A stretch of 57,508 nt of DNA, from NCBI RefSeq assembly GCF_014384885.1, contig NZ_JACRST010000017.1, positions 1-57,508 of the forward strand, written 5' to 3'. The notes beneath the pieces were generated by a model. The model was not told the origin of the DNA, made no database searches, and was given only the letters and a program-made list of their open reading frames with translations. The translations under genes and the position numbers were made by a program. This DNA comes from Ligaoa zhengdingensis. GTDB lineage: Bacteria > Bacillota > Clostridia > Oscillospirales > Ruminococcaceae. Positions 7,043-13,760 of this stretch are shown one piece after another. Within the stretch, counting starts at the first letter, position 1. Each line of letters begins with the position of its first letter.

Positions 7043-8326
7043 ATGGACACAAGTAGTCTAATGGAGCAGATTTTATCTAGCGGTAATCTCAACAGAGCAT
7101 ATCTGCAAGTCGTACGAAATAAAGGTGCAGAGGGAGTGGACGGAATGAAGTACACGGAACTCAAAGAACATCTTGAAAAGAACGGCGAAATCATCAAGGA
7201 ACAGTTGAGGACAAGAAAGTATAAACCTCAACCAGTACGAAGAGTGGAGATACCAAAGCCTGATGGCGGTGTCAGAAACCTAGGAGTACCAACAGTAACA
7301 GACAGATTCATACAGCAAGCCATTGCACAGGTATTAACACCAATCTACGAGGAACAATTCCATGAACATAGTTATGGATTCAGACCGAATAGATGTGCAC
7401 AGCAAGCAATCCTAACAGCACTTGACATGATGAATGATGGTAACGATTGGATTGTAGACATTGACTTGGAAAAGTTCTTTGACACGGTAAACCATGACAA
7501 GCTTATGACTATCATAGGCAGAACTATAAAAGATGGAGATGTTATCTCTATCATAAGGAAATACCTTGTCAGCGGAATCATGATTGACGATGAATATGAG
7601 GATTCTATTGTGGGAACACCGCAAGGAGGAAATCTTTCGCCGTTATTGGCAAACATCATGCTCAATGAACTTGATAAGGAAATGGAAAAGCGAGGGCTTA
7701 ACTTTGTGCGATATGCAGATGACTGTATTATCATGGTTGGAAGTGAAATGTCTGCAAATCGGGTAATGAGAAACATATCTCGATTTATTGAGGAGAAACT
7801 AGGTCTCAAGGTCAACATGACAAAGAGTAAAGTAGACAGACCAAGCGGACTTAAATACCTTGGGTTTGGGTTCTACTTTGACACAAGAGCACATCAGTTT
7901 AAGGCAAAACCACATGCAAAATCAGTAGCGAAGTTTAAGAAAAGAATGAAAGAACTCACATGCCGTAGCTGGGGCGTTAGCAACAGCTACAAGGTGGAGA
8001 AATTAAATCAACTCATCAGAGGTTGGATAAATTACTTTAGAATTGGAAGTATGAAAACACTTTGTCGAGAACTAGATGGTAGCATCAGATACAGACTTCG
8101 TATGTGCATTTGGAAACATTGGAAAACTCCACAAAACAGAGCAAAGAACCTTATGAAGCTTGATGTACCAAGATGGGCAGCATTTAAAATAGCGTATTGC
8201 GGAGACAGATATGCAAGACTTGCCCACAATGGATGGATACAAAAGGCTATAAGTATAAAGAGACTAACCTCATTTGGATTAGTCTCAATGTTAGATTACT
8301 ACACCGAAAGGTGTGTTACTTGTTAA
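7043..8326 (+). CDS. ltrA: Group II intron reverse transcriptase/maturase
   Basis: 427 residues from ATG 7043 with GGAAAGAA upstream; an in-frame ATG at 7007 is also open but lacks a ribosome binding site. RT blocks are in order: GAEGVDGM, PVRRVEIPKPDGGVRNLGVPTV, HSYGFRPNRCAQQAI, IVDIDLEKFFDTVNHDKL with the first catalytic Asp, GTPQGGNLSPLLANIMLNELD, and YADD (FVRYADDCIIMV) with the catalytic Asp pair. The maturase domain X follows (LNQLIRGWINYFRIG). There is no HNH endonuclease at the C-terminus, so mobility probably relies on nicked or single-stranded targets. It splices the intron and reverse-splices it into DNA. The active site looks intact. Confidence 0.95.
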   Translation: MDTSSLMEQILSSGNLNRAYLQVVRNKGAEGVDGMKYTELKEHLEKNGEIIKEQLRTRKYKPQPVRRVEIPKPDGGVRNLGVPTVTDRFIQQAIAQVLTPIYEEQFHEHSYGFRPNRCAQQAILTALDMMNDGNDWIVDIDLEKFFDTVNHDKLMTIIGRTIKDGDVISIIRKYLVSGIMIDDEYEDSIVGTPQGGNLSPLLANIMLNELDKEMEKRGLNFVRYADDCIIMVGSEMSANRVMRNISRFIEEKLGLKVNMTKSKVDRPSGLKYLGFGFYFDTRAHQFKAKPHAKSVAKFKKRMKELTCRSWGVSNSYKVEKLNQLIRGWINYFRIGSMKTLCRELDGSIRYRLRMCIWKHWKTPQNRAKNLMKLDVPRWAAFKIAYCGDRYARLAHNGWIQKAISIKRLTSFGLVSMLDYYTERCVTC

Positions 8327-8335
8327 GTTGATTGA

Positions 8336-8367
8336 ACCGCCGTGTACCGAACGGTAAGCACGGTGGT
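8336..8367 (+). ncRNA. Group II intron domain V
   Basis: Arms ACCGCCGTG and CACGGTGGT close an internal bulge and an apical ACC-GAAC-GGT loop, giving the expected roughly 34-nt catalytic hairpin 10 nt after the maturase stop and just before domain VI. It carries the catalytic metal-binding triad region of the ribozyme; identification is by position and shape. Confidence 0.7.
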
Positions 8368-8401
8368 GTGAGAGGTCGGGAAATTTAGTTAAATTTCCCT
8401 C

Positions 8402-8701
8402 CTACTCGATTTTTGAAAAAGAGATAAAATCAATATATCCCTTTTCCCCAATTTTTACAACGGCATTGTAGGGCTTTTTCTCTTTGTTTTTGATTCCTTT
8501 TACCAGGGTTTCTTTTCCCTCCAGTAATTCTTTTACATTCGTTTTGGTTAGTTTTTTCTTTCTAAAATGTTCAGCTAAAGTAAACTTACATTCAGGATAA
8601 TTTGAACAACCATAAAACGATTTTTTTAATACAATATTGTTGCCACACTTAGGACATTTTCCTACAAGGGGTCCCGAGCGCTTAGTGGGAATTTGTACCC
8701 C
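8402..8701 (-). pseudogene. Topoisomerase C-terminal zinc-finger remnant
   Basis: The minus frame encodes CPKCGNNIVLKKSFYGCSNYPEC, the four-cysteine zinc finger of type IA topoisomerases, followed by a topoisomerase C-terminal stretch ending FISFSKIE. The last two codons and the stop come from the 3' end of the group II intron. No start codon or catalytic domain is present. The remnant is the piece usually found downstream of erm(B) on Inc18-type plasmids and Tn916-like elements, so it marks the erm(B) segment as plasmid-derived. It is in frame with the small ORF at 8702-8833 but separated from it by a TAA in a palindrome loop. Confidence 0.75.
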
Positions 8702-8736
8702 TTATCGATACAAATTCCCCGTAGGCGCTAGGGACC
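8670..8736. repeat. 28-bp imperfect inverted repeat downstream of erm(B)
   Basis: Arms 8670-8697 and 8709-8736 match at 24 of 28 positions around an 11-nt loop. The loop holds the TAA that ends the upstream small ORF. There is no T-tract directly after it on either strand, so it is not a typical terminator; it may mark a plasmid recombination or replication site carried with erm(B). Confidence 0.75.
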
Positions 8737-8833
8737 TCTTTAGCTTCTTGGAAGCTGTCAGTAGTATATCTAATAATTTATCTCCATTCCCTTTAGTAAC
8801 GTGTAACTTTCCAAATTTAAAAAAGCGACTCAT
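8702..8833 (-). CDS. Small ORF downstream of erm(B)
   Basis: 43 residues from ATG 8833 (MSRFFKFGKLHVTKGNGDKL in outline), starting 5 nt after the erm(B) stop codon with AGG-rich sequence upstream inside erm(B). It is basic, without a recognised domain. It ends at the TAA in the loop of the long inverted repeat. This ORF accompanies erm(B) in many plasmids and transposons as I recall; it is likely a fragment of a formerly longer gene joined to topoisomerase sequence. Function unknown. Confidence 0.45.
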   Translation of the reverse strand: MSRFFKFGKLHVTKGNGDKLLDILLTASKKLKRSLAPTGNLYR

Positions 8834-8837
8834 AGAA

Positions 8838-9575
8838 TTATTTCCTCCCGTTAAATAATAGATAACTATTAAAAATAGACAATACTTGCTCATAAGTAAT
8901 GGTACTTAAATTGTTTACTTTGGCGTGTTTCATTGCTTGATGAAACTGATTTTTAGTAAACAGTTGACGATATTCTCGATTGACCCATTTTGAAACAAAG
9001 TACGTATATAGCTTCCAATATTTATCTGGAACATCTGTGGTATGGCGGGTAAGTTTTATTAAGACACTGTTTACTTTTGGTTTAGGATGAAAGCATTCCG
9101 CTGGCAGCTTAAGCAATTGCTGAATCGAGACTTGAGTGTGCAAGAGCAACCCTAGTGTTCGGTGAATATCCAAGGTACGCTTGTAGAATCCTTCTTCAAC
9201 AATCAGATAGATGTCAGACGCACGGCTTTCAAAAACCACTTTTTTAATAATTTGTGTGCTTAAATGGTAAGGAATATTCCCAACAATTTTATACCTCTGT
9301 TTGTTAGGGAATTGAAACTGTAGAATATCTTGGTGAATTAAAGTGACACGAGTATTCAGTTTTAATTTTTCTGACGATAAGTTGAATAGATGACTGTCTA
9401 ATTCAATAGACGTTACCTGTTTACTTATTTTAGCCAGTTTCGTCGTTAAATGCCCTTTACCTGTTCCAATTTCGTAAACGGTATCGGTTTCTTTTAAATT
9501 CAATTGTTTTATTATTTGGTTGAGTACTTTTTCACTCGTTAAAAAGTTTTGAGAATATTTTATATTTTTGTTCAT
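8838..9575 (-). CDS. erm(B): 23S rRNA (adenine-N6) dimethyltransferase Erm(B)
   Basis: 245 residues, full length for Erm(B), starting MNKNIKYSQNFLTSEKVLNQ. It is an S-adenosylmethionine-dependent Rossmann methyltransferase: EIGTGKGHLT is the glycine-rich motif I, SIELDSHLF motif II, and NIPYHL the catalytic motif IV. It dimethylates A2058 of 23S rRNA and confers macrolide-lincosamide-streptogramin B resistance. Expression is induced by translational attenuation through the leader peptide at 9700-9783. Codon and base use is AT-rich, unlike the host chromosome. The gene sits inside an ABC-permease gene that it truncates. Identity is certain at family level and nearly so at allele-class level. 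Confidence 0.98.
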   Translation of the reverse strand: MNKNIKYSQNFLTSEKVLNQIIKQLNLKETDTVYEIGTGKGHLTTKLAKISKQVTSIELDSHLFNLSSEKLKLNTRVTLIHQDILQFQFPNKQRYKIVGNIPYHLSTQIIKKVVFESRASDIYLIVEEGFYKRTLDIHRTLGLLLHTQVSIQQLLKLPAECFHPKPKVNSVLIKLTRHTTDVPDKYWKLYTYFVSKWVNREYRQLFTKNQFHQAMKHAKVNNLSTITYEQVLSIFNSYLLFNGRK

Positions 9576-9699
9576 GTAATCACTCCTGAAGTGATTACAT
9601 CTGTAAATAAATACAGAAGTTAAACGATTTGTTTGTAATTTTAGTTATCTGTTTAAAAAGTCATAAGATTAGTCACTGGTAGGAATTAATCTAACGTAT

Positions 9700-9783
9700 T
9701 TATTTATCTGCGTAATCACTGTTTTTAGTCTGTTTCAAAACAGTAGATGTTTTATCTACATTACGCATTTGGAATACCAACAT
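9700..9783 (-). CDS. ermBL: erm(B) leader peptide
   Basis: 27 residues, MLVFQMRNVDKTSTVLKQTK then NSDYADK, with ribosome binding site AAGGGAGGG upstream of ATG 9783. The sequence is that of the known ErmBL leader as I recall it. With a macrolide in the ribosome, stalling inside this peptide refolds the 120-nt leader mRNA and opens the erm(B) start site. The leader and its downstream pairing region look complete, so expression is probably inducible rather than constitutive. Confidence 0.9.
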   Translation of the reverse strand: MLVFQMRNVDKTSTVLKQTKNSDYADK

Positions 9784-9803
9784 GACGAATCCCTCCTTCT
9801 TAA

Positions 9804-10658
9804 TTACAAATTTTTAGCATCTAATTTAACTTCAATTCCTATTATACAAAATTTTAAGATAACAGTCAAGAACATATCTGCACAAGTTGTAGATATACCA
9901 TAAATGCTGATAATCAACATGATTACGCTTACCATCAAATAAGTAAGTGTTTCTTGCTTATTAAAATTATCCATAGTACAACGTGAATTCCAGAGAAAAA
10001 GAGAAATCGCACCAAGAATAATACTTAAAACAAAAATGACATTTCTTTTTTTACTGTCACGGAACATTTTCTTTTCATTTTGTTTGTCAAAATAAAGAAA
10101 ATCACGTATCGTCATTTTACTTATTCTTCTTAATAGATTAAGCAAAACCAAAACATAAATAGTTAAAAAATAAATTATCAATAGTCCAATAGAAACGAAA
10201 TTCAAAGAAATAAAGAGAGTTTTTGGAATACCCAGTAAGTTTACAATTACTAACGACACAAACTGGCTGAATAAAAAGCCAATAGGAATAGCTAATACAA
10301 ATGCTAAAATTCCCAACAGTATATTTTCAATTACAACTAAGTGGGCAATTTCTTTTTTCTTAATGCCAAGAAGCATATATGTTCCTAATTCTTTACTTCT
10401 TTTTTCAAACATAAATTTCGTTGTATAGTTGATCAAAAAGCATATCACAAAAATAATAAGAATATTTACAGCGAACAATGAATTCTTAAATGCATCCATA
10501 CTGGAACATAACTTTACAATTTCATCAGAATTTGCCACCAAATTAAAAGCAAATATAAGAGAAAAGGATGCAGTAACGGTTATCAGATAAATCAAATAAT
10601 CTTTAATATTTCTTTTTGTATTTCTATACGCTAACTTACCTAACATTTCCCACTTCAC
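9804..10658 (-). pseudogene. BceB-type ABC permease, truncated by the erm(B) segment
   Basis: 284 residues of an FtsX-like permease that normally has about 600-670. The N-terminus MKWEMLGKLAYRNTKRNIKDYL, the first transmembrane helix (about 20-42), and a cluster of helices at about 60-180 with KRSKELGTYMLLGIKKKEI between them are typical of BceB/VraG-type peptide-antibiotic transporters. The final residues (about 270-284) are encoded by erm(B) promoter sequence. The extracellular domain and last helices are lost, so transport is unlikely. Its start overlaps the ATPase gene by 23 nt, the usual coupling in bceAB pairs. Confidence 0.85.
9841..9869 (-). promoter_or_regulatory. erm(B) promoter inside the truncated permease gene
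   Basis: On the minus strand TTGACT (9869-9864), a 17-bp spacer, then TATAAT (9846-9841), 58 nt upstream of the leader peptide start. It is a near-consensus sigma-A promoter and lies within the last 20 codons of the disrupted permease frame. Confidence 0.9.
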
Positions 10659-11406
10659 CTCCGAGCAAGGTTAATATATCCAGTATTTCATTGAAGAAAT
10701 CTTTTCTGCTTTTTTCCCCTCTGAAAATTTCATTGAATATTTTACCGTCTTTCAAGAACAAAATACGTTCACAGAAAGACGCACTAAACGGGTCATGTGT
10801 TACCATTAAAATAGTAGCCTGCATTTTCTTGTTGATTTCAGACATTGTTTCCAGTAATAATCTGGAAGCTTTTGAGTCCAAAGCTCCCGTCGGTTCATCA
10901 GCTAAAATCAGTTTCGGTTCATTGATTAAGGCTCTAGCACAAGCACAACGCTGTTTTTGTCCGCCAGAAACTTCATAAGGAAATTTCGATAAAATATCAC
11001 GAATACCCAATTTATCGGCGATAGCATGAACTCTTTTCTCAATATCAGTAGGGTTCTGTTTGTTGATAACCAATGATAAAGAAATGTTTTCTCCAATCGT
11101 TAAAGTATCTAAAAGGTTGAAATCTTGAAAAATGAACCCTAAATTTTCACGTCTGAAATCAGCAAAATCTTTATCCTTGATTTTGGTAATATCTTGATTA
11201 TTGACTGTAATGTGTCCGCTGGTTACAGTATCAATCGTAGAGATACAGTTTAATAGGGTAGTCTTTCCAGAACCACTAGCTCCCATGATTGCGACAAATT
11301 CGCCCTTATCTACATACATAGAAATACCGTCTACTGCCTTTGTGATATTTCCAGAGTTACCCCCGTAGTATTTTTTTACTTGCTCTAAATTTAAAATGTG
11401 TTCCAT
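10636..11406 (-). CDS. ABC transporter ATPase (BceA/MacB type)
   Basis: 256 residues from ATG 11406 with AGGAG upstream. All motifs are present: Walker A GASGSGKTTLL, Q-loop FIFQDFNLLD, signature VSGGQKQR, Walker B LILADEPTGALD, and the switch His in VTHDP. It pairs with the adjacent FtsX-like permease; BceAB systems expel or release peptide antibiotics such as bacitracin or lantibiotics from the membrane. No dedicated two-component system lies next to it. Since the permease partner is broken, this ATPase is probably orphaned. A TATAAT at 11460-11465 with TGTAAG/TGTAAT repeats upstream is a candidate promoter. Confidence 0.9.
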   Translation of the reverse strand: MEHILNLEQVKKYYGGNSGNITKAVDGISMYVDKGEFVAIMGASGSGKTTLLNCISTIDTVTSGHITVNNQDITKIKDKDFADFRRENLGFIFQDFNLLDTLTIGENISLSLVINKQNPTDIEKRVHAIADKLGIRDILSKFPYEVSGGQKQRCACARALINEPKLILADEPTGALDSKASRLLLETMSEINKKMQATILMVTHDPFSASFCERILFLKDGKIFNEIFRGEKSRKDFFNEILDILTLLGGEVGNVR

Positions 11407-11459
11407 TAAAAATCGCTCCTTTCTTCCTGCCACATTTATTTGTTTTGGAATACAATTAA

Positions 11460-11498
11460 ATTATAGCAAGGGCAGTATTCAATTACACTTACAGTTTT
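11460..11498 (-). promoter_or_regulatory. Candidate promoter of the ABC transporter genes
   Basis: A minus-strand TATAAT (11465-11460) lies 54 nt upstream of the ATPase start. No good -35 is present at 17 bp. Instead two half-sites, CTGTAAG and TGTAAT, lie around -25 to -35, as in promoters that need an activating response regulator. Inference only. Confidence 0.4.
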
Positions 11499-11515
11499 GA
11501 AAGTAAACAGAGAGT

Positions 11516-11571
11516 AAAAGAGCCGTGATAATGCAGATCACAATTTTGTGAAGCATTTCCACGACCCTTTT
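11516..11571 (-). terminator. Terminator after the Spo0A-C-like gene
   Basis: On the minus strand AAAAGGGTCGTG and CACGGCTCTTTT pair over 10 of 12 positions around an AT-rich loop with an inner stem. It separates the small regulator cassette from the ABC transporter genes. Confidence 0.6.
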
Positions 11572-11572
11572 A

Positions 11573-11809
11573 TTATAATTTTGCCTTTGTCTTTTTCGTA
11601 ATGATATAAATATATTCTTCTGGTGTAGGGCGTTTATTCCCAAAATACTTTTTGAAATTTGCCTGCACCTCTGGGTCGGTGCTATTCATAGCTTCATCAA
11701 TCGTAGCTTCAATATCCGCCCGAACATCAGCCAATGATACACCGCCAGCTTTTGCACCAGCTTTCAATGCCTTTTTTATATCTCTTTTGTTCAGTCCTAT
11801 CATATTCAT
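11573..11809 (-). CDS. Spo0A C-terminal-domain-like small protein
   Basis: 78 residues. The segment DPEVQANFKKYFGNKRPTPEEYIYIITKK resembles the C-terminal part of the Spo0A DNA-binding domain (the PTPEEFI-type motif), as in small proteins annotated with that domain on mobile elements. The N-terminal half, KRDIKKALKAGAKAGGVSLADVRADIE, is an amphipathic helical region. It may be a transcription factor fragment or a modulator of sporulation or competence signalling; neither has direct support. It is the last gene of the cassette, 9 nt after the DUF3784-like gene, and is closed by a terminator. Confidence 0.55.
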   Translation of the reverse strand: MNMIGLNKRDIKKALKAGAKAGGVSLADVRADIEATIDEAMNSTDPEVQANFKKYFGNKRPTPEEYIYIITKKTKAKL

Positions 11810-11818
11810 ACCTCAATT

Positions 11819-12148
11819 CTACTTTTTAAAGCTAATAAGTTTTCCATTGTATTTTACAATGATGAATATGATATAAAACACTCCTACAACAATCAAAATA
11901 AGACCTATGTAATAGCCTAATTCAGAATGAGAGATTAAATTGATAATCGGCATAACAAGAATACCAATACTAACCAGTAAAGTGCCTATTCCTATTTTTT
12001 TTGTAAACACCTTTTTATCTTTAGGGTCAAGTTGTGTATAATGATAACCATGTAATAAAGTAATATTCTCTTTTATACCTATTTGATAAGATGTAAAAAG
12101 TAAAAACAATCCTATAACTATTTCAACAATCAATTCCTCTAATTCCAT
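11819..12148 (-). CDS. Small membrane protein, DUF3784-like
   Basis: 109 residues with three predicted transmembrane helices (about 4-22, 52-72, 78-98). The loop HGYHYTQLDPKDKKVFTKKIG between helices one and two resembles the DUF3784 family. ATG 12148 is preceded by GGAGAG. The family function is unknown; in many genomes it travels with small XRE regulators and other small membrane proteins, as here. The DUF assignment is from memory. Confidence 0.6.
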   Translation of the reverse strand: MELEELIVEIVIGLFLLFTSYQIGIKENITLLHGYHYTQLDPKDKKVFTKKIGIGTLLVSIGILVMPIINLISHSELGYYIGLILIVVGVFYIIFIIVKYNGKLISFKK

Positions 12149-12162
12149 AATCGTTCTCTCCT

Positions 12163-12372
12163 TTAATCAAAATAAAATAATTCTTCAAATTTTTTATCTA
12201 AAGCTATACAAAGCACTAATGCCAATTTTGCTGTTGGATTAAATTGTCCAGTTTCAATAGAACTAACTGTATTCCGAGAAACCCCGACTAGTTCAGCTAA
12301 TTCTGTTTGTGATAATTTTTTTTCTTTTCGTACAGTTTTTAATCTGTTTCGCAAAATTAAATGTTCGTCCAT
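12163..12372 (-). CDS. Cro/CI-type (XRE) transcriptional regulator
   Basis: 69 residues, essentially one HTH domain: RNRLKTVRKEKKLSQTELAELVGVSRNTVSSIETGQFNPTAKLAL in outline, ending LFYFD. This is the short YozG-like class with no effector domain. Its stop is 14 nt before the DUF3784-like start and its own ATG follows the membrane protein gene by one base, so it belongs to the cassette operon. It probably represses the cassette promoter at 12715-12762. Confidence 0.85.
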   Translation of the reverse strand: MDEHLILRNRLKTVRKEKKLSQTELAELVGVSRNTVSSIETGQFNPTAKLALVLCIALDKKFEELFYFD

Positions 12373-12373
12373 T

Positions 12374-12688
12374 CTATAAACCTACCATTAAAAATTTATA
12401 AAAGTAATACCCCATAAATAGAAAAAAGAATAAAGCAATAACAAATTTGGATTTATTTTTTGAAATATGTGCTTCATAACCCATAGAGCCAAATGCCACA
12501 GACCCAATAATTGTCATTATGTCATAGTAAGGTTCTTTACAAACTGCTTTAATGAAAAGAATTAAAATGCAGATAAATAAAACAAACATTAAGCCAAAAG
12601 ATTTCCCTTGAAGTTTAATATGTTTTTCGTATTCATCAAGATATAGATTCTCTTTTTTGTTTTGTGATAGTATTTTTTCTTTATCCAT
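12374..12688 (-). CDS. Small membrane protein, DUF6442-like
   Basis: 104 residues. A charged N-terminal segment (MDKEKILSQNKKENLYLDEYEKHI) is followed by three hydrophobic helices (about 31-47, 56-72, 80-100). It resembles the DUF6442 family found upstream of small XRE regulators. It is the first gene of the cassette, with GGGAGCG before ATG 12688 and a strong promoter 46 nt upstream. Function unknown; two-gene DUF6442-XRE units recur on mobile elements as I recall. Confidence 0.6.
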   Translation of the reverse strand: MDKEKILSQNKKENLYLDEYEKHIKLQGKSFGLMFVLFICILILFIKAVCKEPYYDIMTIIGSVAFGSMGYEAHISKNKSKFVIALFFFLFMGYYFYKFLMVGL

Positions 12689-12714
12689 TATATAACGCTC
12701 CCTTCAAATAATAC

Positions 12715-12762
12715 CAAGTACACTTGTCATTTATATTATAGCATTCGGTCATTACAAGTCAA
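12715..12762 (-). promoter_or_regulatory. Cassette promoter with palindromic operator
   Basis: On the minus strand TTGACT (12762-12757), 16-bp spacer, TATAAT (12740-12735). The near-perfect palindrome CAAGTACACTTG (12715-12726) covers roughly +2 to +14 of the transcript, a typical position for repression by a small Cro/CI protein such as the one encoded in the cassette. Confidence 0.75.
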
Positions 12763-12795
12763 TATTTTTGCACAGTTTTCTTGTCGTTTTGTAAA

Positions 12796-12825
12796 AGCGT
12801 GCAAATCTGATAGGAAATGCACGCT
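12796..12825 (-). terminator. Terminator of the ICE transfer operon after orf13
   Basis: An 8-bp stem AGCGTGCA/TGCACGCT with a 14-nt loop and TTTT on the minus strand lies 8 nt past the tcpC stop. It closes the transfer operon before the cargo cassette, so cargo and transfer genes are separately transcribed. Confidence 0.75.
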
Positions 12826-12832
12826 ATATCAT

Positions 12833-13744
12833 TTATCCTACAATCTTCCAGTTACTATCCTTATGTAGCACAAGCTCATACTGCGATACCTGCGTCGCTT
12901 TTGTCTGATTATCAATGAATTTTACCGCAACCTTGACTTTCACATTGTCGCCGTCCTTTATAAAGATAGGGTTTACCAGTTCAGAATAAAGGTAGTCCCT
13001 GCCGATAGGTTCAATCACATTTCCCAATACATAGTAAGCAAGCTCTTTTTCCGTCGCTGTTGGGTACAGCTTAAAGAATGTTTCCAGAAAAGCGGTAGCG
13101 TCATTTACCGTATCAGCGTCCACGCTTGCGTCTGCTTCTGGTGTCTTAGGCTCATAGTCTGATTTTTCAACTGCTGGTGCAAGGGTAGGGTTTTGAACGA
13201 TTACCATATCCCCGTCTGCGTCCACATAGACTTTTACAGTATAGGTTGCTTTCACATTGCTTGTCTGTTCTCCCTCTTTTATCTGCTGATCTACTTCGTA
13301 GGTAGCAGAAAAAGTGTCCGCTCCCGATTGCTCGATATGCCATACAATCACATCTGTAACCGTGGAGCTGGTCGGTATATCGGTTCTAATGGTGTCTACA
13401 TTTAAGTCCTGCAATTCCTTTGTCAGATAACCGCTGATTGCCTGCGTCCTTGCTTCGATAGCTTCTTTGCTGTTATCCCATGTGTAATAGGACTTCGCAA
13501 AGTTTTTCACGAAATTTTCTATCCCGTTGGTGTCCTGCAAGCAAAGTTCAATGATTTCTTTTTCATGGGTGGTGTGCTGGTCGATAGCCGTAAAATTCTT
13601 ATACACCCCAAAGCTCACGCTTGCGACAAGCACCACCCACAACGCAATCACGGTTTTCTTATGTGTGCCTACCTTGACAGTACGCACCTTTTTTTCTTTT
13701 GGTTCTTTGATAGTTTCTGTCTGTTTCTTATTCTTCTTAAACAT
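12833..13744 (-). CDS. TcpC-like conjugation protein (Tn916 Orf13)
   Basis: 303 residues from ATG 13744 (AAAGGA 10 nt upstream; an in-frame TTG at 13753 is less likely). A basic cytosolic N-terminus (to about 32) is followed by one transmembrane helix (about 35-52, VIALWVVLVASVSFGVY). The extracellular part has two NTF2-like repeats, the fold of TcpC of pCW3 and ConG/VirB8-like proteins. It is needed for mating-channel assembly at the membrane. It lies 17 nt after orf14 and is the last gene of the transfer operon. Confidence 0.85.
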   Translation of the reverse strand: MFKKNKKQTETIKEPKEKKVRTVKVGTHKKTVIALWVVLVASVSFGVYKNFTAIDQHTTHEKEIIELCLQDTNGIENFVKNFAKSYYTWDNSKEAIEARTQAISGYLTKELQDLNVDTIRTDIPTSSTVTDVIVWHIEQSGADTFSATYEVDQQIKEGEQTSNVKATYTVKVYVDADGDMVIVQNPTLAPAVEKSDYEPKTPEADASVDADTVNDATAFLETFFKLYPTATEKELAYYVLGNVIEPIGRDYLYSELVNPIFIKDGDNVKVKVAVKFIDNQTKATQVSQYELVLHKDSNWKIVG

Positions 13745-13760
13745 ATTTTTCAAGTCCTTT

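Larger units (their letters stand above)
6554..8410 (+). mobile_element. Group II intron with reverse transcriptase
   Basis: The 5' end is near GTTTGCG (about 6554) and starts a GCGCGCC/GGCGCGC helix of domain I. The long untranslated 5' part (to 7042) is ribozyme sequence. The intron-encoded protein (7043-8326) is followed by domain V (about 8336-8367), a domain VI hairpin (GGGAAATTT/AAATTTCCC) and the usual 3' end CCTACTCGAT (8401-8410). Insertion directly behind a terminator and absence of an endonuclease domain fit class C-like (IIC) or related bacterial introns; the exact class and 5' boundary are uncertain by a few bases. It faces opposite to erm(B). Confidence 0.85.
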
